A DNA stretch of 64,000 nt from NCBI RefSeq assembly GCF_015265435.1, contig NZ_JABJWH010000001.1:86562-150561 (forward strand), written 5' to 3'. Under the pieces are notes generated by a model. The model searched no databases and had not been told where the DNA came from. It was given only the letters and a program-made list of their open reading frames with translations. This DNA comes from Alloalcanivorax profundimaris (GTDB taxonomy: Bacteria; Pseudomonadota; Gammaproteobacteria; Pseudomonadales; Alcanivoracaceae). Made by a program: the position numbers and the translations under genes. Below, piece after piece: positions 21,627-30,030 of this stretch (positions are counted from its first letter, which is position 1; each line of letters starts with the position of its first letter).

Positions 21627-22076
21627 TCAGGATTTGGGGAAATGCTCGGCGAGCAGGCCGGCCAGCCGGTCCAGCCGGTTGCGGCGCTTGGCCAGGCCGA
21701 AGATATTCATCATGCGGGTGCCCCAGGTCAGGGCCGTGGCCAGGGTGTCGCCACCCCGGCGCGGGATCACGTGCACGTGCACATGGGGCACGTGCTGGTT
21801 GGCCTCGCGGCCGTCGTTGACGATCACGTTGTGGGCCAGCACATCCAGGCCGGCCCGCTTCTGGGCGCGGATGGTGCGCCGCGCCAGTTCGAACAGGTGG
21901 GCGGTGAGGTCCGGCGACAGCTCCTGCAGCAACGCGTGGTGCTCCACCGGAATCACCAGGCAGTGCGCCTCGCGCACCGGGAACAGATCCAGCAGCACCA
22001 TGGCCCGCTCGTCGCGGTACACCACGCTGCCGGGCAACTCACCGGCGAGGATGCGACAAAAGACGCAATCGGTCAC
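21627..22076 (-). CDS. HIT-family protein (nucleotide hydrolase/transferase)
   Basis: 149-residue histidine-triad protein. The HIT motif is HVPHVHVHVIPRR, and the N-terminal CVFCRILAGELPGSVVYRDE with its two cysteines matches the common HIT/AP4A-type group. Likely hydrolyses dinucleoside polyphosphates or nucleoside phosphoramidates. The start overlaps the stop of the upstream membrane-protein gene (ATGA). Confidence 0.9.
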   Translation of the reverse strand: MTDCVFCRILAGELPGSVVYRDERAMVLLDLFPVREAHCLVIPVEHHALLQELSPDLTAHLFELARRTIRAQKRAGLDVLAHNVIVNDGREANQHVPHVHVHVIPRRGGDTLATALTWGTRMMNIFGLAKRRNRLDRLAGLLAEHFPKS

Positions 22077-22438
22077 TCCACCTCCGCGTCACCGTCATCG
22101 TAGGGCCCCGGGCCGTACTTGCGATGGCGCCGCCACAGCTCCGCCAGCGCCACCAGCAACGCCACCACCACCATGGCCAGCAGCGGGCCACCGGCGCGCC
22201 AGGAACTCATTTCCTCCTGGAACAGGCCGTCGAACAGGGCCGCCACCCAGGCCGGCGCCAACTGGCCATGCTCCGGGGACACCGACCAGGGCGTCAACAG
22301 GAAAGCGGCGCTCACCGCGCGCAGCGGCAGACGCACCGAGGTCATGAACGGCCGGGTGATGTACCACAGCACGAACAGCACCCCCACACTACCCAGCAAA
22401 TAGGCGAACCATCCCCACATATAGGCTTTCGTCGTCAC
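22073..22438 (-). CDS. Small membrane protein, unknown function
   Basis: 121-residue protein with two or three membrane spans (WGWFAYLLGSVGVLFVLWYI, a middle hydrophobic stretch, and LLAMVVVALLVALAEL) and a charged C-terminus. The GTG at 22438 follows GGAG by 5 nt and is the preferred start; ATG at 22420 has no ribosome site. The reading frame is open further upstream, but that part overlaps the YcgN gene. It precedes the HIT gene in an apparent operon YcgL-YcgN-membrane protein-HIT. Confidence 0.6.
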   Translation of the reverse strand: MTTKAYMWGWFAYLLGSVGVLFVLWYITRPFMTSVRLPLRAVSAAFLLTPWSVSPEHGQLAPAWVAALFDGLFQEEMSSWRAGGPLLAMVVVALLVALAELWRRHRKYGPGPYDDGDAEVE

Positions 22439-22467
22439 GATTACTCCAAAATTCGATCGGGGCGGCG

Positions 22468-22905
22468 TTAGCCCACCCAGTGAACAATATGCTCTTCCAG
22501 GTCGTCCTCGGCCACCCCCCGCTCGGACACCACCCGGCCGGTCACGCTGATGCCCGCCTCGCGCACCGACTCGGCGCGACCGGAAATCAACGGATGCCAG
22601 GCGGCCAACGGCAGACCGTTGGCGCGGCGCCGGTAGGCGCAGGTGGCGGGCAGCCAGCCAAAATGCCGCGCCACCTGGGGGGTCACCGGCATGCAGTCGG
22701 GCACGTAGCGCTGGCGTTCCGGGTATACGGTGCACCGGCAGTCGGCCTGGTCCAGATAGGCGCAAGCCACGTCGGTGAAAGCCACCTCGCCGCTGTCCTC
22801 GTCCTGAAGTTTAACCAGACAACAGCGTCCACAGCCATCGCAAAGCGCTTCCCATTCGTCCTCGTCCAGGTCTTCCAGCGGCAATTCCCAGAAACGCTCA
22901 CGCAT
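22468..22905 (-). CDS. ycgN: YcgN-family cysteine-cluster protein
   Basis: 145-residue protein of the UPF0260/YcgN family. The cluster [12 protein letters not shown] with later DCRC, PDCMP and TCAYR cysteines suggests metal or Fe-S binding. N-terminus [19 protein letters not shown] is characteristic. The start overlaps the end of the ycgL-type gene, and the ycgL-ycgN pairing is common in gammaproteobacteria. Molecular role is not established. Confidence 0.9.
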   Translation of the reverse strand: MRERFWELPLEDLDEDEWEALCDGCGRCCLVKLQDEDSGEVAFTDVACAYLDQADCRCTVYPERQRYVPDCMPVTPQVARHFGWLPATCAYRRRANGLPLAAWHPLISGRAESVREAGISVTGRVVSERGVAEDDLEEHIVHWVG

Positions 22906-23200
22906 GGCGAGGGCGATCCGGGTGGCCCTCGGCCAGGTACAGGTCCTCGTCCGGCGGCGGCGGCATCTGCAGGTAGAAGCCCTGCTCGCGGATCCGCGCC
23001 ATCACCTCGTCCACCCCGGCGCGGGCCAGCGGGCGGCGCGGGTCGAGAATCATGTCGGTGACATGGCGCGGCGCGCCGAACTGGTTGATCAGCGCCTCCG
23101 GCAGATCCTTGAGGCCCTTGGCGCGCTCCACGTACAGGTACATGCCGTCCCGGCGCGGACTCTTGTAGATGGAACAGAACAGTTTGCCTTCCAGGGTCAT
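22898..23200 (-). CDS. ycgL: YcgL-domain protein
   Basis: 100-residue protein matching the YcgL domain: [20 protein letters not shown] near the start and [15 protein letters not shown] near the end. It directly follows rnd, an arrangement seen in Pseudomonas and relatives. Function unknown. Confidence 0.9.
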   Translation of the reverse strand: MTLEGKLFCSIYKSPRRDGMYLYVERAKGLKDLPEALINQFGAPRHVTDMILDPRRPLARAGVDEVMARIREQGFYLQMPPPPDEDLYLAEGHPDRPRHA

Positions 23201-23207
23201 GACGGTC

Positions 23208-24281
23208 TCACAGTGATTCGAGCAAAGGCCGGGCCACCAGGTCGTGGCGCCAGCCGGTAAGGGGTTCGGGCAGCCGCTCCGGATCGCGCACCAGCGCTTC
23301 CAGCCAGCGCCGGCGCACCAGCACGTCGGGCTTGAGCGCCAGGTCGTCGGCGATCCGCGATACCTCCTCGCGCAGCCTCTTCACGGTCTGGCGCTGGGCC
23401 GGCTCCAGGGGCCCGGGCAGCGGCGCCGGCGGCGTCGCCCCGGCGGCGTCCGAGGCCAGCGCCAACACCGTGTCGCCGTCCCGGCGGATCGCCTTGGGGT
23501 GCATGCCCAGCTCGCGCAGCCTCTCCCGGGACAGCGAGCGCGCCCGGCACAGATCCAACAGGGTATTGTCGCGCAGCACGAAGCCCTTGGGCAGATCCCG
23601 CTCCCGGGCGGTGTCCTCGCGCCACTGGGCGAGCGCCTCCAGCACCGCCAGCTCCTGGCCGCGCAGCGCCCCGGCGCCCTTCACCTGGCGCCAGGCGTCG
23701 CCGGGCTCGGCGCGCTTCAGAGCGTCCTCGCGCAACCGCGCGCACTCCTCGTCCCACCAGGCCGCCCGGCCCAGCCGCGTAAGATCCTCGCGCAGGCCCT
23801 CGGCCAACTCCGGCAGATACTTCACGTCGTCCTCGGCGTAACGCAACTGCTCCTCGCTGAGCGGCCGTTTGAGCCAGTCGGTCCGGGTGGCGCCCTTGGG
23901 CAGGCTCACGCCCATGCGGCTCTCCACCAGCCGCTGATAGCTGAGCTGCATGTCCTCGCCGGTGAGCGCGGCGGCGATCTGGGTATCCTCCACCGCCGCC
24001 GGATAGGCCCCGGAAAACGCCGCCAGGGCTTCCAGATCCTCCGAACAGGCGTGCATCACCAGCGGCCGGTCCGCCAGCGCCGGCGCCAGATCCGCCGCCG
24101 CCACCCGGGTGGTGTCGATCAGGCGGATCGCCTCGCCGTCATGCACCTGCACCAGCGCCAGACGCGGGTAGTAGGTGCGCTCGCGCATGAATTCCGTGTC
24201 CAGGTAAAGCGGCGCCCCGGCGGGCAGGCGGGCGGTCCATTCCCCCAGCGCCTCGGCGCTGTCGCACCAGATATAGGTCAT
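23208..24281 (-). CDS. rnd: Ribonuclease D
   Basis: 3'-5' exoribonuclease that trims tRNA and other stable RNA precursors. The protein of 357 residues has the DEDD nuclease domain ([19 protein letters not shown] as Exo [11 protein letters not shown] as Exo [11 protein letters not shown] as Exo III) and an HRDC domain (about residues 200-290) with a second helical region after it. I used the ATG at 24281 (MTYIWCD); an upstream in-frame ATG at 24314 adds 11 residues that are not typical. First gene of the rnd-ycgL-ycgN run. Confidence 0.93.
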   Translation of the reverse strand: MTYIWCDSAEALGEWTARLPAGAPLYLDTEFMRERTYYPRLALVQVHDGEAIRLIDTTRVAAADLAPALADRPLVMHACSEDLEALAAFSGAYPAAVEDTQIAAALTGEDMQLSYQRLVESRMGVSLPKGATRTDWLKRPLSEEQLRYAEDDVKYLPELAEGLREDLTRLGRAAWWDEECARLREDALKRAEPGDAWRQVKGAGALRGQELAVLEALAQWREDTARERDLPKGFVLRDNTLLDLCRARSLSRERLRELGMHPKAIRRDGDTVLALASDAAGATPPAPLPGPLEPAQRQTVKRLREEVSRIADDLALKPDVLVRRRWLEALVRDPERLPEPLTGWRHDLVARPLLESL

Positions 24282-24391
24282 GTCGATCCATGGCTTGCCA
24301 ATGATCCCGCGCATTATACGGATCGGAGCCGCCCCCCGAAACGCGGCTCATGGCAGGCGCCTTGCCGGCAAACCGTATTGCTTATGCATAC

Positions 24392-24414
24392 TTAATCGGA
24401 TATTTTCCGATTAA
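24392..24414. promoter_or_regulatory. Palindromic operator candidate upstream of AbiEi/AbiEii
   Basis: Perfect 9-bp inverted repeat TTAATCGGA / TCCGATTAA with a 5-nt spacer, in an AT-rich stretch 23 bp before the antitoxin start. AbiEi-type antitoxins bind inverted repeats in their own promoters, so this is a likely autoregulatory site. Confidence 0.65.
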
Positions 24415-24436
24415 TCAATCAAATATTTCAATTCAT

Positions 24437-25075
24437 ATGCTTGAATTCCAACTTCAACGATTCGGCGTCGTTCCTTTCAACCATGGTGCCTTGCTGCCTC
24501 TGTTGAGCCGCTACCGGCGACCCAATGACAAGATCGCCGAATGGATCAGACAAGGCGTCCTGATCCCGTTGAAGCGAGGCCTTTATGTCGTGGGAAGCCC
24601 TTGGCGCCAGGGCGAGCTCTGCCCGCCACTGGTCGCCAATCACCTCTACGGGCCCTCCGGCGTATCCTTGGAGTACGCCCTGGCCTGGCACGGTTTGATT
24701 CCGGAACGTCCGCATGAGGTCACATCGGTGACCCCTCGCCGCGGCCGGCGGTTCGAAACCCCGCTTGGCCGCTTTTCCTACACCAGGCTGCCCACTGACC
24801 TGTTTCCCATCGGTCTGAGGCAGGAAAGCCTGCCCGGCGGGCCCACCTTTCTGATCGCGGGCCCGGAGAAAGCGCTCTGCGACAAGATAGTGCTGACCGG
24901 CAACCTCAGGATCACAAGCGCATCCGCCATGCACGCTTTCCTGTTCGAGGATTTGCGCGTAGATGAGGACATGCTGGAGGGTATGGAGTTGTCGGTGATC
25001 GAGCACTATGCCTCCGCCGGGCACAAAACCGGCCCGTTGAAAGCATTGCTGAAGGTGTTGGAGGAAGCCTCATGA
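24437..25075 (+). CDS. AbiEi-type antitoxin / transcriptional regulator
   Basis: 212-residue protein with an N-terminal winged-helix-like region (DKIAEWIRQGVLIPLKRGLY) and an AbiEi-like C-terminal part (SLEYALAWHGLIPE, EKALCDKI). It overlaps the AbiEii-type toxin gene by ATGA. Members repress their own promoter and neutralise the nucleotidyltransferase toxin in type IV systems. I start at the ATG at 24437; the frame is open from 24350 but that lead is translated promoter DNA including the palindrome. Codon use is less GC-rich than that of the flanking rnd and gpmA, consistent with transfer. Confidence 0.8.
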   Translation: MLEFQLQRFGVVPFNHGALLPLLSRYRRPNDKIAEWIRQGVLIPLKRGLYVVGSPWRQGELCPPLVANHLYGPSGVSLEYALAWHGLIPERPHEVTSVTPRRGRRFETPLGRFSYTRLPTDLFPIGLRQESLPGGPTFLIAGPEKALCDKIVLTGNLRITSASAMHAFLFEDLRVDEDMLEGMELSVIEHYASAGHKTGPLKALLKVLEEAS

Positions 25076-25899
25076 AGATCATCGAGCAAATGCTCGCCCG
25101 CTACCCCCGGGAAGAACGCGACCACGCGATGCGCGAAGTGATGCAGGAAATCGCCCTGGCCGCTCTTCAACGGTCAGGCTTTTTTGCGAAGGCCGCTTTC
25201 TATGGAGGAACCTGCCTGCGCATTTTCCATGGACTGCCACGCTTTTCCGAGGACCTGGATTTTTCTCTGTTGGCGCCGGAGCCCGATTTTTCCCTGGCAC
25301 CTTATTTCAAGGCCCTTGAGCAAGAATTTTCCGCCTTCGGCTTTGACGTGGAAATATCCCGGCGCGACAAGAAAATCGAATCCGCCGTGGTGTCCGCTTT
25401 CCTGAAAAAGAACACCAGCATTTACGATGTTCGAATCACCGGCCAACGCACATTGAAGATCAAGTTCGAGGTGGACACCGATCCCCCGGGGGGCTTCGCC
25501 ACCGAGGAAAAACTCCTGGTTCAGCCCTATTCCTTCTACGTCAAATGCTATGCCCTGCCGGACCTGTACGCCGGCAAAATGCACGCGTTGCTTTTCCGCC
25601 GCTGGAAGAACCGCGTCAAGGGACGAGACTGGTTCGACTTTGAATGGTATGTCCGGCAACACGCGCGGCTGAATCTGAAACACCTGGAGGAACGGGCCCG
25701 GCAAAGTGGTGACTGGCGGGACGGCGAAATGACCTCAGCGGCGCTCAAAACACTGCTCGCCGACAGAATCCGCGCCCTTGACGTGGGACTGGCGAAAAGG
25801 GATGTGAGGCCGTTTATCCAGTCCGCCGGTACACTGGACATCTGGTCGGCCGACTACTTCCTTGATCTGGCCGACCAGATGCTTTTCCAGTCCGCCTGA
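25072..25899 (+). CDS. AbiEii/AbiGii-family nucleotidyltransferase toxin
   Basis: 275-residue protein of the DNA polymerase beta-like nucleotidyltransferase fold. The active-site block is FYGGTCLRIFHGLPRFSEDL followed by DFSLL, i.e. the G-G-T and D-x-D motifs. KMHALLFRRWKNRVKGRDWFD carries the conserved K/R-D-xFD segment. Family toxins modify tRNA or similar targets with nucleotides; abortive infection or plasmid maintenance is the usual role. It sits with its antitoxin between rnd and gpmA. Confidence 0.85.
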   Translation: MKIIEQMLARYPREERDHAMREVMQEIALAALQRSGFFAKAAFYGGTCLRIFHGLPRFSEDLDFSLLAPEPDFSLAPYFKALEQEFSAFGFDVEISRRDKKIESAVVSAFLKKNTSIYDVRITGQRTLKIKFEVDTDPPGGFATEEKLLVQPYSFYVKCYALPDLYAGKMHALLFRRWKNRVKGRDWFDFEWYVRQHARLNLKHLEERARQSGDWRDGEMTSAALKTLLADRIRALDVGLAKRDVRPFIQSAGTLDIWSADYFLDLADQMLFQSA

Positions 25900-25977
25900 G
25901 CCGGCCTACAACGCGTGGGCTGGTTTCTGGTACCATTCGCCGCCGTTACGATCACGGAAACCGCACAGGAACCGCCC

Positions 25978-26724
25978 ATGAGCACCAAACTGGTACTGGT
26001 CCGCCACGGCCAGAGCGTCTGGAACAAGGAAAACCGCTTCACCGGCTGGAAGGACGTGGATCTCACCGAGCAGGGCCGCGAGGAAGCGCGCCAGGCCGGC
26101 GAGCTGCTGAAGGAAGCCGGCTTTGAGTTCGACATGGCCTACACCTCGGTGCTCAAGCGCGCCATCCGCACCCTGTGGACCATCCTCGACGGCATGGACC
26201 AGATGTGGATTCCGGTGACCCGGGACTACCGCCTCAACGAGCGCCACTACGGCGCCCTGCAGGGCCTCAACAAGGCCGAGACCGCGGAGAAGTACGGCGA
26301 CGAGCAGGTGCTGATCTGGCGCCGCAGCTACGACACCCCGCCGCCCAAGATGGACCGCGACGACGAGCGTTACGCCGGCCGCCTGCGTGTCTACAAGGAC
26401 CTGGACGAGGACAAGATCCCGCTGTCCGAAAGCCTCAAGGATACCGTGGCCCGGTTCCTACCCTACTACCAGGCGGAAATCGAGCCCCAGGTGCGCGCCG
26501 GCAAGCAGGTGCTGATCTGCGCCCACGGCAACAGCCTGCGCGCCCTGGTGAAGCACCTGAGCGGCATCTCCGACGAGGACATCGTCAAGCTCAACATCCC
26601 CACCGGGATTCCCATGGTCTACGAGCTGGACGACGATCTGAAGCCGATCAGGAACTACTACCTGGGCGACGAGGAAGCCGCCGCCAAGGCCGCCGAGGCG
26701 GTGGCCAACCAGACCAAGGGATGA
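25978..26724 (+). CDS. gpmA: 2,3-bisphosphoglycerate-dependent phosphoglycerate mutase
   Basis: Glycolytic enzyme interconverting 3- and 2-phosphoglycerate, 248 residues. The phosphohistidine motif is [39 protein letters not shown] and the second histidine in [14 protein letters not shown] complete the active site. Start ATG at 25978 gives the normal N-terminus [12 protein letters not shown]. An inverted REP pair follows the stop. Confidence 0.97.
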   Translation: MSTKLVLVRHGQSVWNKENRFTGWKDVDLTEQGREEARQAGELLKEAGFEFDMAYTSVLKRAIRTLWTILDGMDQMWIPVTRDYRLNERHYGALQGLNKAETAEKYGDEQVLIWRRSYDTPPPKMDRDDERYAGRLRVYKDLDEDKIPLSESLKDTVARFLPYYQAEIEPQVRAGKQVLICAHGNSLRALVKHLSGISDEDIVKLNIPTGIPMVYELDDDLKPIRNYYLGDEEAAAKAAEAVANQTKG

Positions 26725-26729
26725 GTCGA

Positions 26730-26806
26730 ATCGCGACTGAAACCAATCGCGACTGAAGTCGCTCCTACAGCCGAATTTACGCTGTAGGAGCGACTTCAGT
26801 CGCGAT
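26730..26806. repeat. Inverted REP pair with partial third copy
   Basis: A partial copy ATCGCGACTGAAACCA (26730-26745) abuts a complete left arm (26746-26770), which faces TGTAGGAGCGACTTCAGTCG plus CGAT (26783-26806). It separates the converging gpmA and lipase chaperone genes. Confidence 0.85.
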
Positions 26807-26815
26807 CACCCGGCG

Positions 26816-27811
26816 TCACCGAATACGGTCCAGGGCCTCCACCCGGCGCCGCTCCCGTTCGTCGAACAGCCGCGCCCGCAACGCTTCCACCTGGGCGTCC
26901 CGGTCCGCCGGCGCCAGCCCGCTGTCCAGAATCGCCCGCCGCTGCTCGCGGTACTCATCGTAACGCCGCTGCCATTCGGCCCGCCGCCGGTCCAGGTCCG
27001 CCAGCCGTTCCGCCGCCTCGGCGCCCAGTTCCCGCTCGCGCAGTTGATACACCCGCGCCTCGGACGCGCCCTGCTCGCGCAAACGCGCCACCTCCGTCGC
27101 CACCGACACCGGCCGCCGCGAGGCCGCCACCATCTCGCGCACGTCCGGCGGCAGGCCGGCCTCCAGTTCCTCCACCCGGGCCGCCTTCTCGGCGGCGCTC
27201 AGCGACGGGTCCTCGAGCACCGCGCGGCGGTCCAGGGCAAAACGGTCGTAACGGTCCCGGAAACCGAAGAACGCCTCCCGGGCGGCGGCGTCGAACCAGC
27301 GCCGGCGCAGGCCCTGGCGCTCTTCCAGGCTGCGCCGCAGGGCGGCGGTGTCGTTGTCCGGACTCTCCAGCTCGCGCAGCGCCGCCCGGTAGCCAGTATA
27401 GCGCTCGAACAAATCCCACGCCTGGCGGGCCGCCCGGGGCGGCAACACGGTGTCCAGATGGGCCGCCACCCGACCGCGCAGCACGTTCAGATCCTCCTCG
27501 CCCAGGGCCGACAGGAAATAATCGAAGCGCCGCCGCACGCCCTCGGTGACCACCAGATCCCCATGGTCGTCCACCCGCAGTTCGCCGTCCGGTTCGGTGC
27601 CCCGCCAGCTGGCCGGCTCGCCATCCAGCTTGGCGCCCCGGGCCGCGAAGGTGGCGAAGTCCGACGATCCCTGGAACGCCGGCCCGGCGCCCTGGCCGGA
27701 CGGCGCCGCGCCGGGGGCCGGGGCCGGGCCGCCGGCGGCGCCGTCGAGCCACCACCAGGCCGCCCCGGCCGCCACCAGCAGCGCGCTCAGCGCCGCGATT
27801 CCGATTCTCAT
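26816..27811 (-). CDS. lifO: Lipase-specific foldase (lipase chaperone)
   Basis: Membrane-anchored periplasmic steric chaperone that folds the secreted lipase, 331 residues. An N-terminal span (IGIAALSALLVAAGAAWWWL) is followed by an Ala/Pro/Gly-rich linker, then the catalytic folding motif region RRRFDYFLSALGEEDL (RxxFDY(F/C)LSALGE). The C-terminal half is helical and Arg/Glu-rich. ATG at 27811 begins just before the span; an upstream ATG at 27838 adds 9 residues. The cognate lipase is divergent, 177 bp away; in most lipA-lif systems both genes run in the same direction. Confidence 0.9.
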   Translation of the reverse strand: MRIGIAALSALLVAAGAAWWWLDGAAGGPAPAPGAAPSGQGAGPAFQGSSDFATFAARGAKLDGEPASWRGTEPDGELRVDDHGDLVVTEGVRRRFDYFLSALGEEDLNVLRGRVAAHLDTVLPPRAARQAWDLFERYTGYRAALRELESPDNDTAALRRSLEERQGLRRRWFDAAAREAFFGFRDRYDRFALDRRAVLEDPSLSAAEKAARVEELEAGLPPDVREMVAASRRPVSVATEVARLREQGASEARVYQLRERELGAEAAERLADLDRRRAEWQRRYDEYREQRRAILDSGLAPADRDAQVEALRARLFDERERRRVEALDRIR

Positions 27812-27988
27812 CCCTGTTCTCCGTCTTGTTGTTATCACCGCTAATCGGATTACGACTTTTTTATTAGTGAAATGCCCGCCAGAGCGGCGCTACTCTTTTC
27901 AGTGAACCTCCGGCTTCCGGGAAGGTTCCCGCCAAGAGGACCTTGGCGCATAACCGACATTTCAACAACAACACAAACAGGGAAGCTT

Positions 27989-28918
27989 ATGAAAACGCTC
28001 GCTCAGGCGCTGCTTGGCGCCCTCATGCTCGCGGTGCTGTCCGTGCCGGCCCAGGCGCTCGCCGACTACACCGCCACCCGCTACCCCATCGTCCTGGTGC
28101 ACGGCCTGTTCGGTTTCGACACCGCCGCCGGCGTGGATTACTGGTATCGCATTCCCGAGGAGCTGCGCCAGGGCGGCGCGCAAGTCTACGTGGCCCAGGT
28201 GAGCGCCGCCGAGGACACCGCCGTGCGCGGCGAGCAGCTGGCCCGCCAGGTGGAGACCATCCTCGCCAGCACCGGCGCCGACCGGGTCAACCTGATCGGC
28301 CACAGCCACGGCGGCCCCACCACCCGCTACGTGGCCTCGGTGTACCCGGGGTACGTGGCCTCGGTGACCAGCGTCGGCGGCGTCAACTGGGGCGCCCGGC
28401 TGGCGGACGTGCTGCAGGGCGTGGTCGACAACGTGCCCTTCTCCGGCAACCTGATCGGCTACCTGGGCAACGCCCTGGCCGGGGTCATCGACCTGTTCTC
28501 CGGCGGCGGCAACGAACAGGACATCCTGGCCGCGCTCAAGGCCCTGACCACCGCCGAGACCGTCGCCTTCAACCAGCAATACCCGGAGGGCATGCCCGCC
28601 GAATACTGCGGCGACGCGCCACGGGTGGCCAGCAACGGTGTCTCCTACTTCTCCTGGAGCGGCGCCAAGACGCTCACCAACGGCCTGGACCCGTCCGATC
28701 CGTTCCTGGCGGCCACCTCCATCGTGTTCCTGGGCGAGCCCAACGACGGCCTGGTGAGCAGTTGCTCCAGCCACCTGGGCATGGTGATCCGTGACGACTA
28801 CCGCATGAATCACCTGGACGAGGTCAATCAGGTGCTGGGCCTGCACGACCTGTGGAGCACCGATCCGGTGACGCTTTACCGGCAGCAGGCCAACCGGCTG
28901 AAGAACTACAGTTTCTGA
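27989..28918 (+). CDS. lipA: Secreted triacylglycerol lipase (family I)
   Basis: 309-residue extracellular lipase. Signal peptide MKTLAQALLGALMLAVLSVP ends near AQALA. The nucleophile elbow is GHSHGG, the oxyanion motif VLVHGLFGFD, the catalytic Asp lies in EPNDGLVSSCSSHLG and the His in MNHLDEVNQ. Two cysteines (AEYCGD and SSCSSH) form the disulfide typical of family I.1/I.2 lipases that need a foldase. AGGGA precedes the ATG. Its foldase is the divergent neighbour. Confidence 0.93.
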   Translation: MKTLAQALLGALMLAVLSVPAQALADYTATRYPIVLVHGLFGFDTAAGVDYWYRIPEELRQGGAQVYVAQVSAAEDTAVRGEQLARQVETILASTGADRVNLIGHSHGGPTTRYVASVYPGYVASVTSVGGVNWGARLADVLQGVVDNVPFSGNLIGYLGNALAGVIDLFSGGGNEQDILAALKALTTAETVAFNQQYPEGMPAEYCGDAPRVASNGVSYFSWSGAKTLTNGLDPSDPFLAATSIVFLGEPNDGLVSSCSSHLGMVIRDDYRMNHLDEVNQVLGLHDLWSTDPVTLYRQQANRLKNYSF

Positions 28919-29019
28919 TCAAGGTGACCGAAACGCTCACGCACCCGGGCGCCAAGGTTTTGTGTCCTGACGTCACCCGCCTACCATCCGGACAGAGACC
29001 CGGATGAAGGACCATGACC

Positions 29020-30024
29020 ATGACAAAAAGCCTCAGCGCCCTCCTGGCCGCCGCCGCCCTGTTCGTGGGCGGCGCCGCCCAGGCCCAGCAGGAGCCCATT
29101 GAACGCGACATCTGCGTGTTCGACATCGCCGGCCAGATGGGCCCCACCATGGCCGCCATGAAGGACTGGCGTACCGCCGCGCTGAAATGGGGCCTGAAGG
29201 CCAATCTGCGCGTCTACACCAACGAGCAGGTGGCCGCCGAGGACCTCAAGGCCGGCCAGTGCGACGCCTCCCTGATCACCGGCCTGCGCGCCCGCCAGTT
29301 CAACAAGTACGCCGGCACCCTGGATTCCATTGGCGCCCTGCCCTCCATGGAGCACATGAAGCTGGCCCTTCGCGTGCTGTCCCACCCGAGCCGCGCCGGG
29401 CAACTCACCGCCAACTCCTACGAGGTAATCGGCATCGCCCCCATCGGCGCCGCCTACCTGTTCGTCAACGACCGCGACATCAACACCCTGGCCAAGGCCG
29501 CCGGCAAGAAGGTGGCGGTGCTGGATTTCGACCCCACCCAGGCCAAGATGGTGGCCGCCGCCGGCGCCACCCCGGTGCCCTCGGACATCACCAACTTCGC
29601 CGGCAAGTTCAACAACGGCTCCGTGGACGTGATCGCCGCGCCCCTGGTGGCCTACAACGTGCTGGAGCTCTACAAGGGCCTGCAGCCCGACGGCGGCATC
29701 ATCGACTACCCGCTGTTGCAGCTTTCCATCCAGCTGGTGGGCAAGGAAGACCGCTTCCCAGCGGAGATCGCGCAGAAATCCCGGGAGTACTTCTACAACA
29801 ACCTGGACCAGGTGCTGGAGCAACTGGAGCGCGAATCCAGCCAGGTGGACTCCAAGTGGTGGGTGGACATCCCGGACGACGACAAGCGCGAATACGAAGT
29901 GATGATGCAGGACGCCCGGGATCAGTTGCGCAACGAAGGCTACTACGACCCGGACATGCTCGACCTGCTGCGCAAGATCCGCTGCAAGCTCAACAGCGCC
30001 CGGGCCGAGTGCACCGCCGGCTGA
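29020..30024 (+). CDS. AdeT-like putative solute-binding protein, paralogue 4
   Basis: Periplasmic protein of 334 residues. Signal peptide MTKSLSALLAAAALFVGGAA ends at QAQQ. ATG at 29020 is 8 nt after AAGGA; an ATG at 29014 is too close to it. The core repeats the family blocks: RDICVFDIAGQMGP, DLKAGQCDASLITG, RQFNKYAGTLDSIG and C-terminal RCKLNSARAEC. No permease is adjacent; it is next to the lipase and an acyl-CoA dehydrogenase, which hints at a lipid-derived ligand. Confidence 0.75.
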   Translation: MTKSLSALLAAAALFVGGAAQAQQEPIERDICVFDIAGQMGPTMAAMKDWRTAALKWGLKANLRVYTNEQVAAEDLKAGQCDASLITGLRARQFNKYAGTLDSIGALPSMEHMKLALRVLSHPSRAGQLTANSYEVIGIAPIGAAYLFVNDRDINTLAKAAGKKVAVLDFDPTQAKMVAAAGATPVPSDITNFAGKFNNGSVDVIAAPLVAYNVLELYKGLQPDGGIIDYPLLQLSIQLVGKEDRFPAEIAQKSREYFYNNLDQVLEQLERESSQVDSKWWVDIPDDDKREYEVMMQDARDQLRNEGYYDPDMLDLLRKIRCKLNSARAECTAG

Positions 30025-30030
30025 CGCTAG

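Noticed and set aside
24350..24436. Longer N-terminus for the AbiEi-type antitoxin from 24350
   Set aside because: The added codons translate an AT-rich promoter stretch that contains the perfect palindrome at 24392-24414.
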